Below, piece after piece: positions 14,863 to 23,927 of a stretch of DNA of 64,000 nt. The notes below the pieces were generated by a model. The model was not told the DNA's origin. It did not search any database and saw nothing but the letters and a program-made list of their open reading frames with translations. The translations under genes were made by a program, and so were the position numbers. The stretch comes from Verrucomicrobiia bacterium DG1235 (lineage in GTDB: Bacteria; Verrucomicrobiota; Verrucomicrobiia; Opitutales; Opitutaceae): positions 3,857,820 through 3,921,819 of the forward strand of contig DS990592.1 in NCBI GenBank assembly GCA_000155695.1, written 5' to 3'. Each line of letters starts with the position of its first letter. The stretch's first letter is position 1.

Positions 14863-17826
14863 ATGCCTACAAGAAAGAATTTGAAAGTCTCCTCTCCTCG
14901 CATTTCAGCAGTCCGCATTGCGCGAAAGCCTGCCTCTTCGTCAACTGCGGTGAAGCGAAAGGCAACGGTTCGATTGAAAAAGAAGATCGATCCGCATGTC
15001 CGTCTTTCCGCTCGCTTGACGAGTCTGAATTTGTCCAGCGCTTCTTCCGCGAAGCTAGAGCTTAAGCGGCTGAATCCGAATGTCGCTGAGTTCGCTCCGG
15101 CCCTCAAAAGCTTGCAGAAGACCGACAGGGTCAAGGCGCGTCGTTTCGCGGCCGCTTTCGCGACCAATCTCCGCACCGATGATCAGATTCGTCGTTTCTA
15201 CGGGGATATCGCCACGAACCCGGCCAAGGAGCGAAAGGAGATGATTAAGGCGATCCGTTCCGAACGGCGCGGCCTGCAGGTGGTACACGCTGTGGCCCTC
15301 ATGCCAGCGGCGCAGGGCAAGTCGCTCATGCGAGACTTCGCTCGTAACACCAAGGGGGATCTCGACGCGGGGGCGGCAAAGGACGTTCGCGATTGGTTGC
15401 AAAAGGCCGGCCGTTCGATGCGACAGAGAAAAGTGGGATTGCCGGCAATGGATTCTCCTTTTGACAAGCCGATTGCAGATTTCGTGTCAGACGTTGTGGA
15501 TACAGTTGCTCAAGCGGTAAAGTCGGTGATAGACGCGGTGGTCGATGCCGTTGGAAATGTCGTCAAAGCGATTGGAAAACTCGTAAAGGACATCGTAAAC
15601 TGGACGGTAGACCGCGTTGCTGATTTGGTGCAGGCGGCGATCACGGCGGGCAAAAAAATCGCCGAACTGGTAAAGGGGGCGCTTGAGGCCGGAGTAAAGG
15701 TGCTCCGGCAAATGATCAAGGGTATCCAGGCTGCGGGCAAAGCGATCTTCGATGTGTTGGAGGCTGCGGCGAGGTTCACTTACGAAGCGGCGAAGGCGGT
15801 GGTAAGGGCCATCAAGGATATTGGAGGAAAGCTCGTTGAGCTGGTGAGTTGGTTGGCGAAGAAGACCTTCTCGGTGGTCAAAAAATTTGTGGATAGTTTG
15901 ATCAAGATCGGCGAGTCGATCGTGAACATTCTCAAGGAGGCAATTCGTTTTGGGGCTAACCTGATCAAAAACGCAGTGCGGGCCTTGCTTGAGGTGGGGA
16001 AGTCGATCGGAGCGATTTTGAAAGCCGCCTTTACACGTCCGGGAAGTCTTTTCGAGACAGTGTTGCGCGAGATGAAACGACTCGGAAAAGCCACCAAGAG
16101 TATTCTCAACGATATTAAGAATGGGGCATCGAGATTCGTATCCAAAACCGTTAAGTCTCTTGTCAGGATCGGTTCGACGATGCGTGAGTTCGCAGAATAT
16201 GTAGCGACCACGACACTATCTGTAGCCAAAAAAATACTACAAGGCTTACTCGATGCAGGTAAGATCATTAAGGATCTCGTGGTGTCGATTGCACGCAAAG
16301 GGTTTGCTGCCATCAAGAAGGTCTTTCAGGCGGCTATTTCGCTGGGCAAGACTTTGGTGGACCTGACGGTGGAGCTCGGAAAGCTGGTGGGCAAGGTTTT
16401 GACCGATTCGGTTAAGGCGCTTTTTTCGCTCGGGCAGACGGTGGTGAATTATGTGAAAGCCACCATGAACGCGACCTTCGAGTTGGCGGGAAAGCTTCTT
16501 GACGCTGCTATCAAGGCGGGCAAGGCGGTTGGCAATTTGCTCGGGACCGCCTTGAGTCAAGGATTTGCGGTGTTTCGGAGAGCGGTGTATGCAATTCTCA
16601 AGCACGCGGGTCCGATAGGGGACATGATTGATTGGGCTCTGAAGCAAGTTGGCGATATGGCACAGAATGCCCTGCGTCTGATTGTCGATGCGGCGCAGAC
16701 TTTTGGCGAAGGATTGAAGAAGATTTTGAACAAGGCAAAGAATCTGACCAATGCGGCGTTTAACCAGGTCGTCGAAGCCATGCATGCAGCGGGTGTCTTC
16801 ATATCCGACATGCTCGAATGGGCGCGGAAAGCTGGAGCGATTGCCCTAAAGAAGATGGGGGAAGCTTTGACGAAGCTCGGCCACTCGGTCGAGTACGTCA
16901 TGCTTTGGATCGAAAAAGATGTTTTCGAGGGGCTTGAGAAGATCATGGAAGGCATGCTCAAGGCAGGGGCTGCGGTGGTGGACTTCGTGAGCTGGGCGGT
17001 GCAAAAGTCGGTCGAAGTGATGAGCCGCGTCTTTTCTAAGCTTCTCGCATTAGGAGCCACGATTGGGGAACTGCTGCTCGATACCCTTCAGCATCCGGAC
17101 AGGCTTTTCGAGAACGCGTACAAGGCGCTGCGGGAAGCTGGCAAGACCACTAAGGAGATCATTCAGGAAGCGGTCGTGCTGCCCGCTCAGGAGATGGTTG
17201 AAAAGGTGGTCAATACGGCGCTTAAGCTCAAGGACGCCGCAATGGATATCATTGAGGGGGCGGCTATCATTGGAGGAAGCGCATTGGGTGTAGTGGTAAC
17301 GCTGCTACTGGAGTGGTTTCCTGGCGAGTATCGTCCGCTTACTCCAGAGGAGATGGCGGAAGCGCGAAAGGTATACAAAGATTCGATACGTCTGGAGGAA
17401 GTGCGACTCGCCGTGAAGTCGATTCCGATCGATATTATGCAGCGTCTGAATAATGAGCGTCCCTTCACCACGATGTATTTGATCAATTTCGCCAGTTGGA
17501 ATAATCTGGATCAGCCGACGCTTATCCACGAGTTGATGCATGTGTGGCAGGCGGTGCAGACCGGGCCTTTCTATATGGCGCACGCCTTGTGGGCTCAGGA
17601 AGCGGAAGGCGAGGGCTATAATTATGGCTATACGGATAACTATGATGGCGATGGCGGAGAGGATGAGTTGCAAGCGGCCGGAGGAAATCTTGAATCCTTC
17701 AATCCCGAGCAGCAGGCTCAGATCGCCGAGCACTATTATGTTCGTCGCTTCTTGGAGAATATGCCGGAGGAAGACTACGAAGATTGGCAGCCTTACATCG
17801 ATGTCATTCAAGCCCACAGCGCCTAG
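14863..17826 (+). CDS. Giant 29-residue helical-repeat protein with C-terminal HELMH motif
   Basis: 987 residues, not recognised as a named family. Residues 1-60 are a basic Ser/Lys/Arg tail resembling that of the upstream protein; 60-200 is a helical domain. From residue 263 to 789 there are about eighteen tandem units, almost all exactly 29 residues, each beginning with Gly (for example GKAIFDVLEAAARF, GESIVNILKEAIRF, GKTLVDLTVELGKL). They predict long amphipathic helices broken at Gly; one unit (from 582) is 33 long. The C-terminal ~180 residues form a separate domain with HELMHVWQ (His889-Glu890-His893), the zincin signature, followed by an acidic stretch and FNPEQQAQIAEHYYV, where a third ligand could lie. 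No signal peptide. The repeats could form a solenoid, coat a membrane, or act as a length-defining rod; none is shown by the sequence. Confidence 0.9.
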   Translation: MPTRKNLKVSSPRISAVRIARKPASSSTAVKRKATVRLKKKIDPHVRLSARLTSLNLSSASSAKLELKRLNPNVAEFAPALKSLQKTDRVKARRFAAAFATNLRTDDQIRRFYGDIATNPAKERKEMIKAIRSERRGLQVVHAVALMPAAQGKSLMRDFARNTKGDLDAGAAKDVRDWLQKAGRSMRQRKVGLPAMDSPFDKPIADFVSDVVDTVAQAVKSVIDAVVDAVGNVVKAIGKLVKDIVNWTVDRVADLVQAAITAGKKIAELVKGALEAGVKVLRQMIKGIQAAGKAIFDVLEAAARFTYEAAKAVVRAIKDIGGKLVELVSWLAKKTFSVVKKFVDSLIKIGESIVNILKEAIRFGANLIKNAVRALLEVGKSIGAILKAAFTRPGSLFETVLREMKRLGKATKSILNDIKNGASRFVSKTVKSLVRIGSTMREFAEYVATTTLSVAKKILQGLLDAGKIIKDLVVSIARKGFAAIKKVFQAAISLGKTLVDLTVELGKLVGKVLTDSVKALFSLGQTVVNYVKATMNATFELAGKLLDAAIKAGKAVGNLLGTALSQGFAVFRRAVYAILKHAGPIGDMIDWALKQVGDMAQNALRLIVDAAQTFGEGLKKILNKAKNLTNAAFNQVVEAMHAAGVFISDMLEWARKAGAIALKKMGEALTKLGHSVEYVMLWIEKDVFEGLEKIMEGMLKAGAAVVDFVSWAVQKSVEVMSRVFSKLLALGATIGELLLDTLQHPDRLFENAYKALREAGKTTKEIIQEAVVLPAQEMVEKVVNTALKLKDAAMDIIEGAAIIGGSALGVVVTLLLEWFPGEYRPLTPEEMAEARKVYKDSIRLEEVRLAVKSIPIDIMQRLNNERPFTTMYLINFASWNNLDQPTLIHELMHVWQAVQTGPFYMAHALWAQEAEGEGYNYGYTDNYDGDGGEDELQAAGGNLESFNPEQQAQIAEHYYVRRFLENMPEEDYEDWQPYIDVIQAHSA

Positions 17827-18868
17827 GCTTAGATGCGGAAGGGAGGTTCTGCTAATCGCGGGACCTCCTGATCTTCTTTCTCGTCTCGATGTATGGATAC
17901 GGATGAAGGAGATGAGCTTTGAAACGCGTCTCGTTGAAGTGTATCCGAAATCCGGATTCGACTTGAAGGATGGGGATGAGCGGCTCTTAGGGGTGGACGT
18001 TTTTGTGGTGGTCAGTCCTCGGGGATTGGCTCCCAGCAAGGTGCTGCCCGGCTTGGGTCTTTGTGACTCTGAGGGGCGCTTTGTGCTTGGGGCGATGCTT
18101 CCGCTGAGTCGGATAACGGCTTCGGCGTTTTGTCGCTCGGCTTGCGCGGTCGAAAAAAGGGCGCTTCGAGGTCAAGGGCTTGGTCCGGCGCTGCTCTTGG
18201 GCGAGTGGGAGCCGCGAGCTCGCAAGATGGCCTTGCGCTCGATCCGATGCTTGCGGGAGGCGGATATAGCGTGCTTTCAGTGGACGGCGGATCGCGTGAC
18301 TCGAGACGCGCTGAGCGAAGGGCTAAGCTATGGGGCGGGTCTTGCTCTTTACTATGGTCATGGCCGTTCCGTGGGTTGGACGGGCTATCATGGCTTTCGG
18401 AGTCGCCACTTGCCGGAGAGACCAGCTAGTCCGCTAGGGGCTGTGCTTTCCATCACTTGCAGCACGGCAAGTCGAGGAGGCGGGGGGCTGAGCTTTGCGG
18501 AGCGCTTGGTGACGCTTGGTGTGAGCGCGGCGAGCTTGGGGGCGACTCGTAAGACGCGGCATTTGTCGAATGCGTACTTGGCCAGCTCTGTTTGCGAAGC
18601 AATTGCGGGTGGAGCGACTCGTTTGTATGAGGCATTTCGTCAGGCTCGATTGCCTGAAGATATTCTGTTTTCCTCGTATCGACTATTTGGGGATCCGACG
18701 GCGAGTTTAGCGGGATCGGAAGCGAGCTTTGAGGCTGCTATGGGGCTTTATGCTCCTGATCCGGATGAGCGCGTTGATAGGCGACGCATCGCCAGCGAGC
18801 AGGAATATCCGGTTTCTGAGAAAGCCCGTACGGAAGATGTGAATTTGGTGGAGCTTATTGGTTTGTGA
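17801..18868 (+). CDS. Peptidase C25 (gingipain)/caspase-fold protease candidate
   Basis: 355 residues from the ATG at 17801, which overlaps the upstream gene by 26 bases; the frame is open to 17540 but that part lies wholly inside the previous gene. His187 in ALYYGHGRSVGW and Cys220 in LSITCSTASR are spaced like the catalytic dyad of clan CD proteases, and the C-terminal run SLGATRKTRHLSNAYLA then YRLFGDPTASL is typical of C25/gingipain-like domains (allocation to C25 rather than CHAT is less sure). No signal peptide, so a cytoplasmic enzyme. Overlap with the repeat protein implies translational coupling, and that protein or the LGFP protein may be its substrate (inference). Residues 1-170 show no recognised domain. 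Confidence 0.8.
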   Translation: MSFKPTAPRLRCGREVLLIAGPPDLLSRLDVWIRMKEMSFETRLVEVYPKSGFDLKDGDERLLGVDVFVVVSPRGLAPSKVLPGLGLCDSEGRFVLGAMLPLSRITASAFCRSACAVEKRALRGQGLGPALLLGEWEPRARKMALRSIRCLREADIACFQWTADRVTRDALSEGLSYGAGLALYYGHGRSVGWTGYHGFRSRHLPERPASPLGAVLSITCSTASRGGGGLSFAERLVTLGVSAASLGATRKTRHLSNAYLASSVCEAIAGGATRLYEAFRQARLPEDILFSSYRLFGDPTASLAGSEASFEAAMGLYAPDPDERVDRRRIASEQEYPVSEKARTEDVNLVELIGL

Positions 18869-18919
18869 GGAAGATGGTGGTTTGACCCGGGCGGTTTTCG
18901 GGCTAGGAATTTAATCCCT

Positions 18920-19984
18920 ATGATGTTTCAACCCCTTCGATTTCTACTCAGGTCGGTGTTCTTGATCTACACCTTTTTTGCTCTATCACAATTCGCCAGC
19001 GCTCAGCGTGAGATGGCGAATCCGAACGCTTCGCCGGAGGCTCGCGAATTGTTGGAATTTTTGTATTCAATATCTGGCGACTCTACTTTATCGGGTCAGC
19101 ATTGCGTGCCGCTAGTTGGGTCGACACGTTTGCAGGGAATCGAGAAGAGCGTGGACCGGTATCCTGCTTTGTTCGGGCAAGATTTCGGTTTTAGCGAGCC
19201 GGGTACTTGGGATGGGATCAATTACCGGCAGAACATTGTGGATGAGGCGATTCGGCGTCACGAGGAAGGTTTTGTGATTTCTCTCATGTGGCATGCGGTG
19301 CGTCCGATCGAGGAGGAGCCGGTTCGTTTTCGCGAGAGCATACAGGGAGAGCTAACGGATCAGGAGTGGAAGGACTTGATGACTCCCGGCACGGAGGTGA
19401 ACGAGCGTTGGAAGTCGCAGGTGGATGTGATCGCCTTTTTTCTCAAGCAGTTGCGTGACGCGGACGTGCCTGTGCTCTGGCGGCCTTATCACGAGATGAA
19501 CGGCGCTTGGTTTTGGTGGGGCAAAAAGGGCGGCGAGGATGGTTATGAGAAACTATGGCGGATGCTCTACGATCGTCTGACTCATTTTCACAAACTCGAT
19601 AATCTTGTCTGGGTATGGAATGCGAACGAGGTGAAGCAAGGAGTGGATTCTTACGCGACCTATTATCCCGGTCATGATGTAGTGGACGTGCTAGCAACTG
19701 ACGTGTACTCGGAGGCATTTAATCAGGCGAACTATGAGGAGTTGCTGGAGCTGGCCGGGGATAAGCCGATCGCGATTGGGGAATGTGGAAAGGTGCCAAC
19801 GGTCGAGAAGTTGCGGGAGCAGCCGCGCTGGGCGTGGTTTATGATTTGGGAGCGGGGATATGAGGGTTGGGACGCGTTTGGGGCGTTTCGGAGTCTCTTT
19901 CATAGCGAAGAGGTTATCACCCATGATGAACTGCCTTGGACGAAGGTGAAGGATCCGAAGGTTCATCACCCCGTATTACGCTAG
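18920..19984 (+). CDS. Glycoside hydrolase family 26 (beta-mannanase type)
   Basis: 354 residues with a signal peptide ending near FASAQ (residue 29). Acid/base Glu192 in WRPYHEMNGAWFWW and nucleophile Glu288 in IAIGECGKV give the clan GH-A retaining mechanism; the WRPxHEMNG block is the GH26 hallmark. It should cleave beta-1,4-mannan or related mannan/glucan backbones outside the cytoplasm. Two consecutive ATG codons at 18920 and 18923 make the exact start ambiguous by one residue. Followed by a hairpin and then the hybrid sensor kinase gene; a GH5 gene lies beyond, suggesting a small hemicellulose-use locus. Mannan specificity is inferred from family membership. Confidence 0.93.
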   Translation: MMFQPLRFLLRSVFLIYTFFALSQFASAQREMANPNASPEARELLEFLYSISGDSTLSGQHCVPLVGSTRLQGIEKSVDRYPALFGQDFGFSEPGTWDGINYRQNIVDEAIRRHEEGFVISLMWHAVRPIEEEPVRFRESIQGELTDQEWKDLMTPGTEVNERWKSQVDVIAFFLKQLRDADVPVLWRPYHEMNGAWFWWGKKGGEDGYEKLWRMLYDRLTHFHKLDNLVWVWNANEVKQGVDSYATYYPGHDVVDVLATDVYSEAFNQANYEELLELAGDKPIAIGECGKVPTVEKLREQPRWAWFMIWERGYEGWDAFGAFRSLFHSEEVITHDELPWTKVKDPKVHHPVLR

Positions 19985-19993
19985 ACGGACCGG

Positions 19994-20019
19994 ACTCGCC
20001 AAGTTTTGTTGGCGAGTTT
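19994..20019 (+). terminator. Hairpin after the GH26 gene
   Basis: 9-bp perfect stem ACTCGCCAA / TTGGCGAGT, loop GTTTTG, followed by only three T residues. Probably a weak terminator isolating the GH26 gene from the sensor kinase gene. Confidence 0.6.
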
Positions 20020-20080
20020 GCAAATTGGTCATATCCTGCGTAGTTTTTACGTATGAACGTCGTGAGTGCGTTTCGAACTG

Positions 20081-23000
20081 ATGCATGGATTAAAAGCAGT
20101 TTTGTTAGCGAGCCTTGGGCTTGTCGCCTCGGGCTTAGCGGTGGAAGATTTAAGGTTCAAGCGCTTGTCTGAAGTCGAGGAGCTTGCGAGCTCCTGGGTA
20201 CGCTGTTTTTTTCAGGATGAAAGAGGGATGATCTGGATCGGCACGGACGACAGCTTGTGTCGATACGATGGGAGGGAGATTAAGCTGTTTCGGCCGAAGG
20301 CGAACGCGGATGGGGTTGAGCTCAATGTTGCTGTAAATGATATTGAGCAGCGTTCTGACGGAAGGTTTTGGATTGGTTCGGATGCGGGACTGTTTGTCTT
20401 TGACCCGAGGGATCGTGATTTTCAGTTGTTTCCTGGGTTTAGCGGAAATCCGGTTCTCGATCTGATGACGGATAGTAAAGGGCGGGTCTGGGTTTCCTCT
20501 CGCCAAGGATTGCGGCAAATAGACTCGCAATGGAATATCGTGAAGTCCTTCAGGCATGATATGAACGATGTGACATCGCTGCCGATCGACTACGCGAACG
20601 TTACTTTCGAGGATGCGTCGGGGAAGATCTGGGTGGGCACCAAGGCGGGACTTTGTCTATTAGAAGAGGCGTCGGACAGCTTCACTTGTTACCGGGAATC
20701 GAATGGGGGAGGGACGATTAGTTCGGAAGATGTGTTGGATATCGAAGAGGACTATTTGGGTCGGATTTGGCTGGCGACGGCGCGAGGCGGATTGGAGTTG
20801 TTTCACAAAGCCGAAGGCCGGTTCGAGAACGTTATATCGGGTAAGGGAATCCGTCTCACGATCGATAGGGATAATATTTTGTGGCTAGCCTCCGGAGGGG
20901 GAGGTGGGCTCGTGCGGCTTGATTTGAATGAACCAGGCGAGAGCGGACTTTTCGCTGTGGAGGTTTATAGAAATGAACTTGGTAATGAATGGAGTCTATC
21001 CGACGACACTCTTTTCAGCGTTTTCGAGGATAGGCAGGGAGGTATCTGGGTGGGCACCTTTGGTACGGGCGTATGTTACTACTCGAAACAATCCAAGAAG
21101 TTTGGGATTGTGAAACGGAAAGGGGCGAATCCGGCGTTTTCGCTGTCCGAAAACAACGTGACTCGGTTTCTCGAGGAGGAGGACTATTTTTGGGTGGGGA
21201 CCATTAGTGGCTTGGAGCGGCGGGATAAGCGAACCGGCGCGTATAAGCGTTTTCGGAGTTCGGTGGATGATGACACTACGATTGGGGCGGATCCGATCTA
21301 CGCTCTGTGCAAAGATAGTCGCGGCAATTTATGGGTCGGAGGTTGGACTTCGGGCTTGAATCTATTTGATTACGAGACCGAGACCTTTACTCGCTTCATG
21401 CCGAGCGACGATCCTGAGTCGCTGGCAGCTACGAGTATCTTCTCCATTGTCGAGGGTAATGACGGTTATCTTTGGATCGCAAATTTGGATGGCGGGCTCT
21501 GTCGCCTCGATTTGGATACGATGACTTTTAAGCGCTATCAACAAGGTGAAGACGATCCCAAGGGTATGGCTGGAAGCGCGGTTAATGAAATTATACAAAG
21601 CCAGTCAGGCTTACTCTACATTTCGGTTTATTCTTCCCTAGAACGCTTTGATCCTGAAACAGAATTGTTCGAACATTTTGATCATGGTCGCAATGCGAAA
21701 AATGGAAGCGCGGGTGGGGAAATTACAGATCTTTTTGAGGATAGCAGGGGTCGTGTCTGGCTAGGCACTACGTCGGGTTTGGAATATTTCAATCCAGAGA
21801 CAGGTACATTTCGTAGTTACACAATGGAAGATGGACTTCCGTCCAATAGAGTTCAAGGAATCCTTGAATCGGATGATGGGAGCCTATGGATAAGCACTGG
21901 GCATGGGCTTTCGAAGTTTGTATCTGCTGTACATGATCCAGAGTCGGCACGATTTCAGAATATCTTTCGAGAGGAGGGGCTATCTGGAAATCAGTTTAAG
22001 ATGCGGGCTGTTTACAAGGGGTTGGATGGTATTCTCTATTTTGGCAGTTCTTCTGGCTACACTTATTTTCGTTCTTCGGAGATTGAGTTTAATAAAAATG
22101 CTCCACCTGTTGTGTTAACGGAAATTCTTTTGTTGGAATCAACTCCGGATGCGCCTTCCACTTATAAATCATATGGTAGGGAGGTAGGGACTTTGAAAGA
22201 ATTTAATCTATCGTATTCAAATTCCAACTTCATTGTTAAGTTTGCGGCTTTGAACTATCTTGATTCGGAGCGGAACGAATATCGTTATAAGCTATCCGGC
22301 TATGATCGCGACTGGATTTATTCTGGATATGAGGGTTCGGCTACTTACACAAGTTTGCCTGCTGGTGACTATACGCTTTATGTGACGGGATCGAACAATG
22401 ATGGAGTCTGGTCGGAGGATGTTCAATCGCTTCGAATTTCCGTTACTCCGCCTTGGTGGGCGAGCATTGGGTTTCGCGTCATTTTTATTTTGGCGGTAGT
22501 TTCTGCGTTAGTACTTCTCTATCGGATACGATTCAAGATTTTAAGAAGACAGCGTGAAGCGCTTGAGCGACGCGTTGCAGAGCGTACGTCCGAGTTGGAA
22601 GCTGCGAATCTCAGTCTTGCTGAGAAGCAGGAAGAGATCGCTCTACAAAATAAAGAGCTTCAAAGAGGTCGGGTGGAATTGGAGGACCGCGTGCATGAGC
22701 GAACTAAGGAGCTGGAGCACGCCAAACTCAGGGCGGAGGAATCTGACCAGCTAAAATCCTCTTTCCTTATGAACATGAGTCATGAGATTCGCACTCCGAT
22801 GAATGCGATTCTAGGTTTTTCCGAACTGCTAAAGGACAAAGATATAGATGAAAAAGATCGAAATGAGTTTATCGAAATAATCGGTAGCAACGGTCGATCG
22901 TTGCTGGTCTTGATTGATGATATACTTGATATATCTTTAATACAATCGGGTAGGGTGAAGCTGCGGAACGAGGTGTTTTATATCGATGAGGTTCTCAATG

Positions 23001-23857
23001 AGTTGAAGGATTTTTATCGGCTTAAAACGACTTCATTGGTTTCTGTCGAGCTAGAAGACGTAGAGCTTTTCAAGGGCTTGAAGCTTAATGCGGATTCAGT
23101 TCGGTTTCGCCAAGTTTTGAATAACTTGCTTGGCAATGCTCTTAAGTTTACGGAGAAGGGCTCGATTCGATTTGGTTGTAAGCCTCGGAATGGCGAGGCG
23201 TTGTTCCATGTTGTGGATACGGGACTGGGGATCGATAAAATCGAACAAAAGCGTGTGTTTGATGCGTTCTACAAGATAGAAAACGATAGTTCAAAGCTTT
23301 TTCCGGGAACTGGAATTGGTCTCTCTATTTGTCGAAAATTGATAAGTGGTATGGGAGGAGATATATGGGTAGAGTCACAACCTGGAGAAGGATCCGTGTT
23401 CTATTTCACTTTGCCTTTAAGCCAAAGACCTGTGGACGAGGATTCGAGCGACCTTGCTGGCTCAAGTTTGGATTTGTCGGGAGCTACGGTGTTGGTTGCG
23501 GAAGATGAGGACACAAACTTTTCGCTTATTCAGCATGCGGTTAAGAACTCTGGTGTGCAAATTCATCGAGCTGGTAATGGCCAGGAAGCGTTATTGTTTA
23601 TTGAAGAAAACAGTGCACTCGATGGGTTGTTAGTTTTGATGGATATTAAAATGCCTATCATGAATGGCGAGGAGGCTTGCCGTAGCATCAAGAAGCATCA
23701 TCCGCATATACCAGTGATCGCGGTAACGGCGTACGCTCAGAATAGTGATCGAGAACGACTTATGAAAAATGGTTTCGATGGGTACGTAACGAAGCCCGTC
23801 GATCCTCATGATTTGGTTTCACTGATAGGTGAATACGTGAAAGGCACATTGTCTTGA
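20081..23857 (+). CDS. Hybrid two-component sensor: double beta-propeller, Y_Y_Y, histidine kinase, receiver
   Basis: 1258 residues from ATG 20081 (a GTG at 20066 would add five). Signal peptide, then fourteen propeller-blade motifs of the form (G)xxWIGTxxGL (e.g. RGMIWIGTDDSL, SGKIWVGTKAGL, RGRVWLGTTSGLEYF), enough for two seven-bladed propellers. A Y_Y_Y domain (YRYKLSGYDRDWIY) and one membrane helix follow (VIFILAVVSALVLLY). A coiled coil leads to HisKA (phospho-His901 in MSHEIRTPMNAILGF), the HATPase domain (VVDTGLGIDK, GTGIGLSICRKL) and a receiver with Asp1188 (VLMDIKMPIMNG). This is the architecture of hybrid two-component systems that sense glycan fragments in the periplasm, but no AraC-type output domain follows the receiver, so signal must pass to another protein. 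Flanking GH26 and GH5 genes suggest a hemicellulose cue. Confidence 0.95.
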   Translation: MHGLKAVLLASLGLVASGLAVEDLRFKRLSEVEELASSWVRCFFQDERGMIWIGTDDSLCRYDGREIKLFRPKANADGVELNVAVNDIEQRSDGRFWIGSDAGLFVFDPRDRDFQLFPGFSGNPVLDLMTDSKGRVWVSSRQGLRQIDSQWNIVKSFRHDMNDVTSLPIDYANVTFEDASGKIWVGTKAGLCLLEEASDSFTCYRESNGGGTISSEDVLDIEEDYLGRIWLATARGGLELFHKAEGRFENVISGKGIRLTIDRDNILWLASGGGGGLVRLDLNEPGESGLFAVEVYRNELGNEWSLSDDTLFSVFEDRQGGIWVGTFGTGVCYYSKQSKKFGIVKRKGANPAFSLSENNVTRFLEEEDYFWVGTISGLERRDKRTGAYKRFRSSVDDDTTIGADPIYALCKDSRGNLWVGGWTSGLNLFDYETETFTRFMPSDDPESLAATSIFSIVEGNDGYLWIANLDGGLCRLDLDTMTFKRYQQGEDDPKGMAGSAVNEIIQSQSGLLYISVYSSLERFDPETELFEHFDHGRNAKNGSAGGEITDLFEDSRGRVWLGTTSGLEYFNPETGTFRSYTMEDGLPSNRVQGILESDDGSLWISTGHGLSKFVSAVHDPESARFQNIFREEGLSGNQFKMRAVYKGLDGILYFGSSSGYTYFRSSEIEFNKNAPPVVLTEILLLESTPDAPSTYKSYGREVGTLKEFNLSYSNSNFIVKFAALNYLDSERNEYRYKLSGYDRDWIYSGYEGSATYTSLPAGDYTLYVTGSNNDGVWSEDVQSLRISVTPPWWASIGFRVIFILAVVSALVLLYRIRFKILRRQREALERRVAERTSELEAANLSLAEKQEEIALQNKELQRGRVELEDRVHERTKELEHAKLRAEESDQLKSSFLMNMSHEIRTPMNAILGFSELLKDKDIDEKDRNEFIEIIGSNGRSLLVLIDDILDISLIQSGRVKLRNEVFYIDEVLNELKDFYRLKTTSLVSVELEDVELFKGLKLNADSVRFRQVLNNLLGNALKFTEKGSIRFGCKPRNGEALFHVVDTGLGIDKIEQKRVFDAFYKIENDSSKLFPGTGIGLSICRKLISGMGGDIWVESQPGEGSVFYFTLPLSQRPVDEDSSDLAGSSLDLSGATVLVAEDEDTNFSLIQHAVKNSGVQIHRAGNGQEALLFIEENSALDGLLVLMDIKMPIMNGEEACRSIKKHHPHIPVIAVTAYAQNSDRERLMKNGFDGYVTKPVDPHDLVSLIGEYVKGTLS

Positions 23858-23872
23858 GTAGAGCAATTATGG

Positions 23873-23901
23873 AAAGGGCCCACCAATTGGTGAGCCCTTT
23901 T
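23873..23901. terminator. Terminator between the sensor kinase and GH5 genes
   Basis: Stem AAAGGGC / GCCCTTT with an inner CACC-AATT-GGTG stem; T-run on the plus side and A-run on the minus side. It lies between convergent genes and probably serves both. Confidence 0.85.
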
Positions 23902-23927
23902 CAAGTTTATTGAAATTGTGGAATGCC

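Noticed and set aside
15649-17229. Repeats read as a CRISPR or DNA-level tandem array
   Set aside because: The periodicity is in protein sequence (87-base units) with low nucleotide identity and an intact frame.
17540-17800. Upstream extension of the C25-like gene
   Set aside because: Lies wholly inside the preceding gene in another frame and reads as Arg/Met/Ile-rich noise.
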